DNA of 64,000 nucleotides, taken from Flavobacterium humidisoli. Its GTDB lineage: Bacteria; Bacteroidota; Bacteroidia; Flavobacteriales; Flavobacteriaceae. The first letter of the stretch is position 1. Every line of letters starts with the position of its first letter. Below are positions 26,772 to 34,410 of the stretch, one piece after another. Where the stretch lies: positions 682,001 through 746,000 of the forward strand of contig NZ_CP096829.1 of assembly GCF_023272795.1 (NCBI RefSeq), read 5' to 3'. Below the pieces are notes generated by a model. That model had not been told where the DNA came from, did no database searches, and worked only from the letters and a program-made list of their open reading frames with translations. The position numbers were made by a program, and so were the translations under genes.

Positions 26772-27358
26772 GTCAAAGTAAAAAAATAATATTGCGAATT
26801 TATTTCATGATCAGCGCTCTTTTTGTCCTAGACTGTCTTTTGTATTATTTTAAAGAAATTAGTCTTAGCGGATATTATAGTGATGTAGTTTTATCATGGC
26901 TCTTGCTGATAAGCAGTTTTGCAATCATTATCCTCTTTTGGAAAAAACTTTTGGCAAAACTCTTTTTGGCAGCAATAATAGTAACATTTGCAATCAGCAT
27001 TATTGCCATGATGCTACCGTTTTATGCTTTACTGCTTTCAAGTACATCTTTAGGTTTATACCAAAATAAAGACCTTAATGAAAATTACAGAGCCCAAATT
27101 GTTGGCTATAGTGTGATGGTTCATCCTTGGCTGGAAATAATTGAGAAAAAAGGATTATTTGAAAAACGAATTATCAAATGCACCGATCCCCAACTTATGA
27201 ATGATAATTTGGAAATCAAAATTAGAACGGCAAAAGATATTCTTTTTAAAAGTGAAACCGATAGCACGCTGACTTTGACACTATTTTATGGCGGACCAAA
27301 TAAAACTATTACTTTTAATAAAAACACAGGAAGTATTACTGCAATAAAAAACAATTAA
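26768..27358 (+). CDS. Hypothetical membrane protein
   Basis: A 196-residue protein with three or four N-terminal helices (about 9-25, 38-55, 57-95) and a soluble C-terminal domain of about 90 residues (KDLNENYRAQIVGYSVMVHP, ending NTGSITAIKNN), likely periplasmic. It starts in a 4-bp ATGA overlap with the preceding gene, so the two products may form a complex. Not recognised as a known family. Confidence 0.7.
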   Translation: MSQSKKIILRIYFMISALFVLDCLLYYFKEISLSGYYSDVVLSWLLLISSFAIIILFWKKLLAKLFLAAIIVTFAISIIAMMLPFYALLLSSTSLGLYQNKDLNENYRAQIVGYSVMVHPWLEIIEKKGLFEKRIIKCTDPQLMNDNLEIKIRTAKDILFKSETDSTLTLTLFYGGPNKTITFNKNTGSITAIKNN

Positions 27359-27453
27359 TTTTAGAACTACTTAAACCATCTAAGTTTCATTTTAAAAATT
27401 AATAAAGTATTTTCGTATACAGCAAAAAATTAAGTAAGATCTATACCTATAAA

Positions 27454-28485
27454 ATGACAACAAAATCATTACTAATATCAATCCCTTTTTTAATTCTATT
27501 ATCGGCCTGCAATAAAAAAGAAAACACCACAACGGCTAAACTTCCTGAAGTAACAGAACATGTAGAAACTGAAAACGATACACTGCAAACTGAAGAAACT
27601 TTAAGAAAAGAAAGCATTTATCTATTTAACGTGATGCCAAAAGACAGCAGCGATGTTGCTTTTGTTTCTCTTTCGGATATTTATCCTATTAACGACGAAA
27701 AAGATACGCTCGTTTTGCCCAACATAGAAAAAATGGGAAAATATGATGCGCAATATTTTACATTTGATAAAAACTACAGAAAGAGATTTTTGTCTAAAAC
27801 CAATATCTCCGAAACCGATTCATTGTTTGTTTACGATTATGCTAAAAACAAACTGGTTTCTTTTGCGGTAAAAAATCTGAAAACCGCTGCACTGTTAAAC
27901 GGATATTCTTCTGAAGAAGATTGGCCGTATCACAATTATGATTTTATGATTGGTTTTGAAATCAGCAAAAAATATTTAAACGGATTCAGTGAATATTACA
28001 GAGATGCTTTGGTATATGTAGGCAAAGAAAATCCGTTTTCGAAAGAACGTTTGAAGCCCATTTCGTGGAAAAAAATTGCAAAAAAGGATTATCCATCAAA
28101 AGCATTGAAAAATGACGCACGTGCTTTACTAAAGAACACAGTAACAGGCAATACGTATTTTTACAAAACCGATAGCTATGAGTATTTTTTACAAGACTAT
28201 CTGGACAGCAATAAAATAATTTATGGCAGACGTCTTTTGGTCGTTGATTCTAAAACCAAAGATGTTATAATCGAAAAGCTTTTCAGCCAAAGCGAAGGCA
28301 CATCTCCTTCTCCATTAAATTATGAAAATGGAGAAGATTCTATTGATCAATGGACAGGAAAACTTTTTAAAAACAAACCTGAAGTTCTTTTTGGTTTCGA
28401 ATATTTTTCTTTTGGGTGTCCGAATATTTCTGTAATCGACAAATCAAATGAAGAAATTAATATTCAGTGTGATAATCGTCATTAA
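27454..28485 (+). CDS. Hypothetical lipoprotein
   Basis: A 343-residue protein with a lipoprotein signal peptide ending LLSAC (Cys19), followed by NKKENTT and a low-complexity Thr/Glu segment to about residue 55. The remaining 290 residues have no motif I recognise; aromatic and Lys/Asp-rich stretches (WPYHNYDFMIGFEISKKYLN, FGFEYFSFGCPNIS) suggest a globular beta-rich domain. It follows the two small membrane genes by about 95 bp on the same strand and may belong with them. Confidence 0.7.
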   Translation: MTTKSLLISIPFLILLSACNKKENTTTAKLPEVTEHVETENDTLQTEETLRKESIYLFNVMPKDSSDVAFVSLSDIYPINDEKDTLVLPNIEKMGKYDAQYFTFDKNYRKRFLSKTNISETDSLFVYDYAKNKLVSFAVKNLKTAALLNGYSSEEDWPYHNYDFMIGFEISKKYLNGFSEYYRDALVYVGKENPFSKERLKPISWKKIAKKDYPSKALKNDARALLKNTVTGNTYFYKTDSYEYFLQDYLDSNKIIYGRRLLVVDSKTKDVIIEKLFSQSEGTSPSPLNYENGEDSIDQWTGKLFKNKPEVLFGFEYFSFGCPNISVIDKSNEEINIQCDNRH

Positions 28486-28489
28486 TAGC

Positions 28490-28530
28490 TAAAAATTCCA
28501 AATTCCAAATTCCAAATTCCAACTACAAAA
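28490..28530. repeat. 'aaattcc' tandem words
   Basis: Three to four tandem copies of AAATTCC lie just downstream of the lipoprotein stop. Confidence 0.5.
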
Positions 28531-28544
28531 ATTATATTTATACA

Positions 28545-28616
28545 ATGGAAGAAATTAAAAATCGTATTGCTGCATGCGAACTTGATTATGATGAAATTCA
28601 AGAATCATCAAAGTAA
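28545..28616 (+). pseudogene. 23-codon ORF, possible gene remnant
   Basis: ATG at 28545 begins MEEIKNRIAACELDYDEIQE and ends in a stop at 28616. It starts close to a repeat and is too short to assign. It could be a tiny gene or the truncated 5' end of a lost gene. Confidence 0.2.
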
Positions 28617-28646
28617 ATTCTTAATCAAACATTAGCTAAAGAAAAT

Positions 28647-28672
28647 TTTTGCGTCTCCGCAACTTCTTGGCA
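28647..28672. repeat. Diverged 'tttgcgtc...ttggc' repeat copy
   Basis: TTTTTGCGTCTCCGCAACTT followed by CTTGGC is a degenerate copy of the repeat at 9686-9710 and 29143-29167. Confidence 0.4.
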
Positions 28673-28701
28673 AAAAATTGCTACAAGTTTATCACTAAAT
28701 A

Positions 28702-29112
28702 TCAAACCCCTTCTTTAATATACTTTATGTAATACTTCAAAAAATATAAAGGAAAAAATGCTCCTGCAATTGGTAGATAAATACCGCTAAAAGCATCATC
28801 ATAATTCATAGTCTGTTTTTGTACAATCATTAATAAAATAGATACAAGAATAGGAAATATGTAGTAAGTTCTTTTTTCTTTCTGTCTATCAAAATATATA
28901 AATACGGATGAAATAAAAACTAATACGTATAAAAACAGATTAACCATAGAAATCAGAATCAATCCCCTATCAGTATGTTTATAATAAAAATAGGTCAAGA
29001 ATAGCAACACAACAAATCCCACAACAAAGTTTGGAATCAAAAATGATCCCCATTTGTAACTCAGAAAAGCATATAAGGCAAAAAAGACAAACAAGAAAAA
29101 ATAATTCCACAT
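28702..29112 (-). CDS. Hypothetical integral membrane protein
   Basis: A 136-residue protein made almost entirely of hydrophobic helices (about 2-17, 24-43, 50-72, 84-97 and 108-128). No signature of a known transporter or enzyme is visible. Tyr/Phe-rich helices and a short charged loop (FDRQKEKRTYY) set the topology. It lies between two copies of the 'ctttgcg..gtggc' repeat family, which may hint at past insertion or local rearrangement. Confidence 0.6.
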   Translation of the reverse strand: MWNYFFLFVFFALYAFLSYKWGSFLIPNFVVGFVVLLFLTYFYYKHTDRGLILISMVNLFLYVLVFISSVFIYFDRQKEKRTYYIFPILVSILLMIVQKQTMNYDDAFSGIYLPIAGAFFPLYFLKYYIKYIKEGV

Positions 29113-29142
29113 AACTTTTACAATTTTATTCTATTAAGAAAT

Positions 29143-29167
29143 CTTTGCGTCTTAGCGCCTTTGTGGC
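29143..29167. repeat. 'ctttgcgtcttagcgcc..' repeat copy
   Basis: CTTTGCGTCTTAGCGCCTTT followed by GTGGC is a close match to the copies around the GxxExxY gene at about 9686-9710 and 10162-10186, here without any nuclease gene nearby. Confidence 0.55.
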
Positions 29168-29175
29168 AGAAATCC

Positions 29176-30147
29176 TTAACGCAACAAAAACCCCATCCTA
29201 ATAGATCCATAAAAATATCCCGAATTAGTATCAATTCCTGGATCGTTTAATTCTCTTCCACGATATAGGAAAGAATACGACATATTAAAGTTGTTGTGTC
29301 GATACTTTAAACCCGCTTCGGCATTAAAACGGAGCGGTTCCAAATCGAACGTAATCGGACTTGTATCGTTAAACATACTGCCTTCGATCGTGGCATCATA
29401 AAATTGATAATTGACACTTGGCGCGGCATAGAAATAAAATTCTCTAATATTGGGCTGCGCTTCTTTACTTACTGAAGCATCGTACATATTTGAATTGTAA
29501 ATTGGAATTAGTCTTTTAAAACCAAATCGAGCCATAAATCCTGTAGAAACTCCAGAGAAAATAGTTCCCAAATTACCTTCCGACTGCCAATGAAGATCTA
29601 CAAAATCATTATGTTTTGAAGAAAACATTTTTTTTGAGTAAATAGCGTGAGCCTGAAATCCTAAAGCATTATGAATCTGATTTTCCCAGCCATATACTTT
29701 TTTATAGCCAATTATTTTATGAAAACCTTCCTGTAATTCTTCACCCAAAGCATTCGGACCAAGAAAACCAATTTGAAAATCAGTCTTTAAAACCGATTCG
29801 CTCTCGTAGAAAAAGCTTTTTCCCACTTCTGCAAAAAGATAGCCTGCAAAGGGCCGGTCGTTTATCGTAACTGCTTCTTTGTTTAAAAATCTGGGATTGT
29901 AAAGGTACTGACCAATTCTAAATTCGGTTATTTCTTTATTTATTTTCGGATTGTCATTTTTTGATAAAAAACGATAAAAAAGCTCCAAACCGTTGGTATA
30001 ATACATATCATATTTAGACGATGTGTATAAATCGTTATCAGATATAAAACCTATTTCTGTAGTTTTTCCTTGTCCAAAAGTGAGCGTTACGGTCAATATT
30101 AGAAAAGCAAAAAGCGATTTTTTACTTTTTCTTTTCTTCTTTTCCAT
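29176..30147 (-). CDS. Lipid A deacylase LpxR-family outer-membrane protein
   Basis: A 323-residue protein starting at 30147 (MEKKKRKSKKSLFAFLILTV), chosen because a signal peptide ending LTFGQ follows; the longer frame only adds translated antisense-like residues. The N-terminal barrel motif GFISDNDLYTSSKYDMYYTNGLELFYRF is typical of the LpxR/DUF2219 family, whose Salmonella member removes the 3'-acyloxyacyl group of lipid A in the outer membrane. Catalytic residues (Asn, Asp, Thr/Ser in the S-D-N-D and Y-T-N-G-L stretch) appear conserved. Activity is inferred. It overlaps the 3' end of mtgA by 26 bp. Confidence 0.75.
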   Translation of the reverse strand: MEKKKRKSKKSLFAFLILTVTLTFGQGKTTEIGFISDNDLYTSSKYDMYYTNGLELFYRFLSKNDNPKINKEITEFRIGQYLYNPRFLNKEAVTINDRPFAGYLFAEVGKSFFYESESVLKTDFQIGFLGPNALGEELQEGFHKIIGYKKVYGWENQIHNALGFQAHAIYSKKMFSSKHNDFVDLHWQSEGNLGTIFSGVSTGFMARFGFKRLIPIYNSNMYDASVSKEAQPNIREFYFYAAPSVNYQFYDATIEGSMFNDTSPITFDLEPLRFNAEAGLKYRHNNFNMSYSFLYRGRELNDPGIDTNSGYFYGSIRMGFLLR

Positions 30148-30913
30148 TATAATTGATTTTTCCAACGTAACGCATCTCACGTACAATTCGTTCTTTTCTT
30201 CTATTGATATAACTTGAAGATCCTGTAGCTTTAAATTTTCTTGGATTAGGCAGAATCGCGGCAATTCCTGCTGCCTGCATTGGTGTTAAACTCGAAGCAT
30301 CTCGTCTGTACCAATGTTCTGTGGCTGCGTAAGCGCCATAAACTCCGTCACCCATTTCGATACTGTTCAAATAGACTTCCATGATGCGCTCTTTGCCCCA
30401 AATAATTTCAATCAAAATCGTAAAATACGCTTCTAGACCTTTACGGAAATAACTTTTTCCTTGCCATAAAAAGACATTTTTGGCCGTTTGCTGCGAAATA
30501 GTACTTCCGCCTCGAATTCGGCGTCCGCGTTCGTTACTTTTATAAGCTTTTTGAAGTGCTTTAAAATCGAAACCATTGTGAGTTAAAAAAGTTCCATCTT
30601 CGCTCGCAATAACTGCTTTTTGCAAATTCATTGATATTTTTTCAATCGGTTCCCAGTCGTGGTCAAAATAAACTTCTTTTCCTGCCATTTTATTTTCGAT
30701 CGCACGAATAAGCATTAATGGCGTAAAGGGCACAGGAACATATTTAAAAAACACAACCGATCCTATTGAAATTCCAAAAAACCATAAAGCGGCTTTGATA
30801 AAAAACCATTTCACTTTTTCTCCAAAAGAACGATTCGATTTTTTTGAAGCTGAAGTTTTAGGTTTTGGTTTGTTTGTAGTTGTTTTTGGTGCCGGTTTTT
30901 TGGTTGCTGCCAT
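30122..30913 (-). CDS. mtgA: Monofunctional peptidoglycan glycosyltransferase
   Basis: A 263-residue GT51 enzyme polymerising lipid II into glycan strands at the inner membrane. A Lys/Thr-rich cytoplasmic N-terminus (1-30) precedes one membrane helix (about 33-55). The GT51 core follows with catalytic Glu in VIASEDGTFLTHNGFD, then RGGSTISQQTAKNVFLW, the second Glu in GKERIMEVYLNSIEMGDGVYG, and ASSLTPMQAAGIAAILPNP. There is no transpeptidase domain. It sits between an FAD oxidoreductase gene (touching) and the LpxR-like gene (overlapping), so the three are likely one envelope-related operon. Confidence 0.93.
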   Translation of the reverse strand: MAATKKPAPKTTTNKPKPKTSASKKSNRSFGEKVKWFFIKAALWFFGISIGSVVFFKYVPVPFTPLMLIRAIENKMAGKEVYFDHDWEPIEKISMNLQKAVIASEDGTFLTHNGFDFKALQKAYKSNERGRRIRGGSTISQQTAKNVFLWQGKSYFRKGLEAYFTILIEIIWGKERIMEVYLNSIEMGDGVYGAYAATEHWYRRDASSLTPMQAAGIAAILPNPRKFKATGSSSYINRRKERIVREMRYVGKINYNGKEEKKK

Positions 30914-32028
30914 TATATTAAATCTGCTAATTCTGTTCCTATTAAACTTCCTATCGCCACTCCCATTCCGCCTAAACGCACTCCACAGAATACATTCTCA
31001 GAAAGTTGGGTTACGACAGGATTCTTACTATTTCCGATTCCCATGATCCCACTCCATCGGTGCGCAATCTGAAAATCCTGATTTGGTAAAATTACATTTT
31101 TCAGTAAATCTTCCAATCTATTTTGAATAATTTTCGTTTGTCCAAATTCGGTTGTTGTTTCTCCCTCAAAATCAAGATTTCGTCCTCCGCCTAATAAAAT
31201 ACGATCTCCAATATTTCTGAAATAATAATAACCGCGGTCTAAATGAAACGTCCCTTTGATGTCTAAATTGCGAATGGGCTCTGTAATAAGCACTTGCGCT
31301 CTTGCCGGTTTTACAGCACCTTTTGTTAATTCGTCCGCAAAGCCGTTGGTGGCAAAAAGCAGTTTTTGGGTTTTAAAACTAAAATCGTTTACTACAACTT
31401 CGACATGATTTCCAGCATCGATATACGATTTTACCGTTTGCTGATTTAAAATTAAAATATCTGCTGAAATAGCTTGCTTCAGCAATTCTTGCATCATATT
31501 TCCAGTATCGATCTGTCCTTCAAATGGATTAAAAATTAAATACTCGTTACTATTTCCAAATCCAAAACGGTCTACTTCTTTCGAAAAAACATCCGCTTTA
31601 AAAAGTGGTTTCAGAACTTCATTGATAAACGGAATTTTAGAAATACATTCATTAAATCCAAATTCATCTTCTTTCAAAAATAATTCATATCCGCCGTAAG
31701 GTTTAAAATCGATTGCTGCGTCTCCTAATCTTTTTCGAAGCAACTGCAAACCTTTCCATCGTTTTTCTATAAGTGCCACAACATCTTCCTCTGAATGTGT
31801 TTTTAAGTCATCCATAATTTCAGAAAGACTTCCGAAACAGGCAAAACCAGCATTTTTGGTACTTGCTCCTTGAGGCAGCATTCCGCGTTCAAGAACCAGA
31901 ATTTTTGCGGCAGGAAATCTTTCGCGTAAGCGTAATGCGGTATGTAAACCTACGATTCCGCTTCCTACAATTGTATAATCAATATTTGCAAACCAATTTT
32001 TGAGTTCCCAATAGCTTAATTCCATCAT
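30913..32028 (-). CDS. FAD-dependent oxidoreductase (DAO family)
   Basis: A 371-residue protein with the N-terminal dinucleotide fold YTIVGSGIVGLHTALRLRER (GxGxxG) at about 17-36, followed by LERGMLPQGASTKNAGFACFG, typical of DAO-type amine/amino-acid oxidases (ThiO/DadA relatives). The C-terminal FAD-closing motif is present (HRWSGIMGIG, then VRLGGMGVAIGSLIG). The start at 32028 or 32025 is chosen over a frame extending into upstream repeat DNA. The substrate is unknown. The stop codon abuts the mtgA start, implying co-transcription. Confidence 0.8.
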   Translation of the reverse strand: MMELSYWELKNWFANIDYTIVGSGIVGLHTALRLRERFPAAKILVLERGMLPQGASTKNAGFACFGSLSEIMDDLKTHSEEDVVALIEKRWKGLQLLRKRLGDAAIDFKPYGGYELFLKEDEFGFNECISKIPFINEVLKPLFKADVFSKEVDRFGFGNSNEYLIFNPFEGQIDTGNMMQELLKQAISADILILNQQTVKSYIDAGNHVEVVVNDFSFKTQKLLFATNGFADELTKGAVKPARAQVLITEPIRNLDIKGTFHLDRGYYYFRNIGDRILLGGGRNLDFEGETTTEFGQTKIIQNRLEDLLKNVILPNQDFQIAHRWSGIMGIGNSKNPVVTQLSENVFCGVRLGGMGVAIGSLIGTELADLI

Positions 32029-32100
32029 TTTAATAAAGTCTAATATTATATCCCGCGGCTTCGGGACCAAATTCCAATCTTGGGTTAAATTACAATTTTT

Positions 32101-32285
32101 TAAAATCCAAAACTAAATGAAATTCCAAATTCCAAACCCATTGATTACAATTTTACTCGAACTGTCAGACTAAGAGAAGTCGAAGCCACATTACGGGTAA
32201 ACTCTTCGACTTCACTCCGTATTACAACTTGGAATTTTAACATTTTTTGGGATTTGGAATTTAACAACTTGGAATTTAAATGTTG
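32101..32285. repeat. Intergenic repeat cluster with a 10-bp dyad
   Basis: The 293-bp gap between divergent genes holds 'aaattccaaattccaa' words at both ends and a perfect inverted pair, GAAGTCGAAG (32176-32185) and CTTCGACTTC (32204-32213). No ORF is supported here. Confidence 0.55.
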
Positions 32286-32321
32286 TATTTTTAGCACCAC
32301 AAAAAAAAGAATAATTTGATT

Positions 32322-34223
32322 ATGAAAAAAGTAGTAGTAACAACCTTAATAATGATGAGTTTAAATGCTATCGGACAAAATGTAATGTCTCCGGAATTGT
32401 TATGGAAATTAGGACGAGTAACTCCACTCGGCCTTTCTAAAGATGAAAAAAATATTGTTTACAAGGTTTCAACACCTTCTGTAGCCGATAACAAATCGAC
32501 TTCTAAACTTTATATTATTCCAGTAAACGGAGGTAATGCGACTGAAATTAAAGACACTAAAGACGTTTTAAAAGACAAAAACATTTCTCCTAACGGAAAA
32601 TTTGTCGTTTACAATGAAGAAGTAAAAATCGATAAAGTATTAGGTAAAGATTTCTACCCAAGTCTTGACAAATCTGACGCTCAAATTTATGATGGTTTAG
32701 ATTACCGCCACTGGGACACTTGGAACGAAGGAAAGTTTAATCACGTTTTTTATAAAGAAAATAAAGACGGGGCAAAAGGAATCGACGTCTTGAAAGGTGA
32801 AACTTTCGATTCTCCGCAAAAACCTTTTGGTGGTGACGAAGATTACATCTGGTCTCCAGACAGCAAAAGCATTTTTTATGTGTGCAAGAAAAAGGCAGGA
32901 ACTGCTTATGCAATTTCTACCAACACAGATATTTATGAGTACAATTTAGAAACTCAAAAAACAACGAATAAAACTGAAGGTAATTTAGGTTACGATACTG
33001 CTCCACAATTTTCGCCAACAGGAAATTTGTCTTGGCTACAAATGAAACGTGACGGTTATGAGTCTGATAAAAACGACATTATTGTCGAGTTTAAAGGAAT
33101 CAAAACCAACTTAACTGCAAACTGGGACGGAACTGTAGACAATTTCATCTGGAGTAAAGACGGAAAAACAGTTTTCTTTGTAGCTCCAATTGACGGAACA
33201 AAACAACTTTTCTCTGTTAATTTTCCTGGTTTAACTAAAATCGCGATCAATGTTCGTCAATTGACTAATGGAGATTTTGACGTAAATGATTTGGTTGGCT
33301 TTGCTGGCGATGAAATCATTGTTACAAGAACTGATATGAATCACGCAGGTGAGATTTATTCTTTCAACTTAAAGAAAAATACTTGGAAACAAATCTCAAA
33401 TGTAAATACAGGTACTTATAAAACTTTAGCGTTAAGCAAAACAGAAAAACGTTACGTTACAACAACCGATGGTAAAAAGATGCTGGTTTGGGTAATTCTT
33501 CCTCCAAATTTTGATGCTTCTAAAAAATATCCAACTTTATTATTCTGTCAAGGCGGACCACAAAGTCCGTTGACACAATCATATTCTTTCCGTTGGAATT
33601 TCTCTTTAATGGCTGCTAAAGGCTATGTTGTTGTTGCGCCAAACCGTCGTGGAATGCCAGGACATGGAGTTGAGTGGAATGAACAAATTAGTAAAGATTG
33701 GGGCGGGCAAGTTATGGACGATTACCTTTCTGCGATTGACGATGTGGCAAAAGAAAGTTATATTGACAAAACTCGTTTAGGATGCGTTGGCGCTAGTTAC
33801 GGCGGATATTCTGTATTTTATTTAGCAGGAATCCACAAAAATCGTTTCAAAACATTTATTGCTCATGATGGAGTTTTCAATACTGTTTCAATGTTAGGAA
33901 CTACTGAGGAAGTTTTCTTTAACAATTGGGATTTTGGTGGGCCATATTGGGAAAAAGACAATGCTGTAGCACAAAAGGCTTATACAACTTTTAATCCTGC
34001 AACTCTGGTTCAAAATTGGAACAAACCAATTTTGATTTTCCAAGGAGGAAAAGATTTCCGTGTGCCAATCGGGCAGGGACAAGAAGCTTTCCAAGCTGCT
34101 CAATTAAGAGGAATCAAAAGTAGATTTGTTTATTTCCCAGATGAAAATCACTGGGTTTTAAAACCTCAGAACGCTCAAGTTTGGCAAGGTGAATTCTTCA
34201 AATGGTTAGATGAAACTTTGTAA
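32322..34223 (+). CDS. Secreted S9-family prolyl oligopeptidase-type peptidase
   Basis: A 633-residue serine peptidase. It starts at the ATG at 32322 with signal peptide MKKVVVTTLIMMSLNAIGQ; the frame two codons longer begins with TTG and is not preferred. A beta-propeller (about 30-370) with WSPDSKSIFYV and WSKDGKTVFFVA blades precedes the alpha/beta-hydrolase domain. The nucleophile lies in GCVGASYGGYSVFYLAG, the Asp in GGKDFRVPIGQGQEAF and the His in FPDENHWVL. It probably degrades peptides in the periplasm or outside the cell. A terminator follows directly. Confidence 0.93.
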   Translation: MKKVVVTTLIMMSLNAIGQNVMSPELLWKLGRVTPLGLSKDEKNIVYKVSTPSVADNKSTSKLYIIPVNGGNATEIKDTKDVLKDKNISPNGKFVVYNEEVKIDKVLGKDFYPSLDKSDAQIYDGLDYRHWDTWNEGKFNHVFYKENKDGAKGIDVLKGETFDSPQKPFGGDEDYIWSPDSKSIFYVCKKKAGTAYAISTNTDIYEYNLETQKTTNKTEGNLGYDTAPQFSPTGNLSWLQMKRDGYESDKNDIIVEFKGIKTNLTANWDGTVDNFIWSKDGKTVFFVAPIDGTKQLFSVNFPGLTKIAINVRQLTNGDFDVNDLVGFAGDEIIVTRTDMNHAGEIYSFNLKKNTWKQISNVNTGTYKTLALSKTEKRYVTTTDGKKMLVWVILPPNFDASKKYPTLLFCQGGPQSPLTQSYSFRWNFSLMAAKGYVVVAPNRRGMPGHGVEWNEQISKDWGGQVMDDYLSAIDDVAKESYIDKTRLGCVGASYGGYSVFYLAGIHKNRFKTFIAHDGVFNTVSMLGTTEEVFFNNWDFGGPYWEKDNAVAQKAYTTFNPATLVQNWNKPILIFQGGKDFRVPIGQGQEAFQAAQLRGIKSRFVYFPDENHWVLKPQNAQVWQGEFFKWLDETL

Positions 34224-34242
34224 TTCATAAAAACAATATTGG

Positions 34243-34280
34243 ACAGCCGTAGATTTACACAATCTACGGCTGTTTTTCTT
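34243..34280 (+). terminator. Terminator after the S9 peptidase gene
   Basis: AGCCGTAGATT pairs with AATCTACGGCT over a five-base loop and is followed by a T run. Confidence 0.85.
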
Positions 34281-34410
34281 TGCAGACCTCACAATTATAT
34301 AACATAATGGGTAAATTTACTCTTCGTAAAATAGATTTTTTTAGATAAATTGCAATGTTTTAATCCCGAGGCTTCGGGATCGAATTCCCTCAAATCTTTC
34401 AAACAAAAAT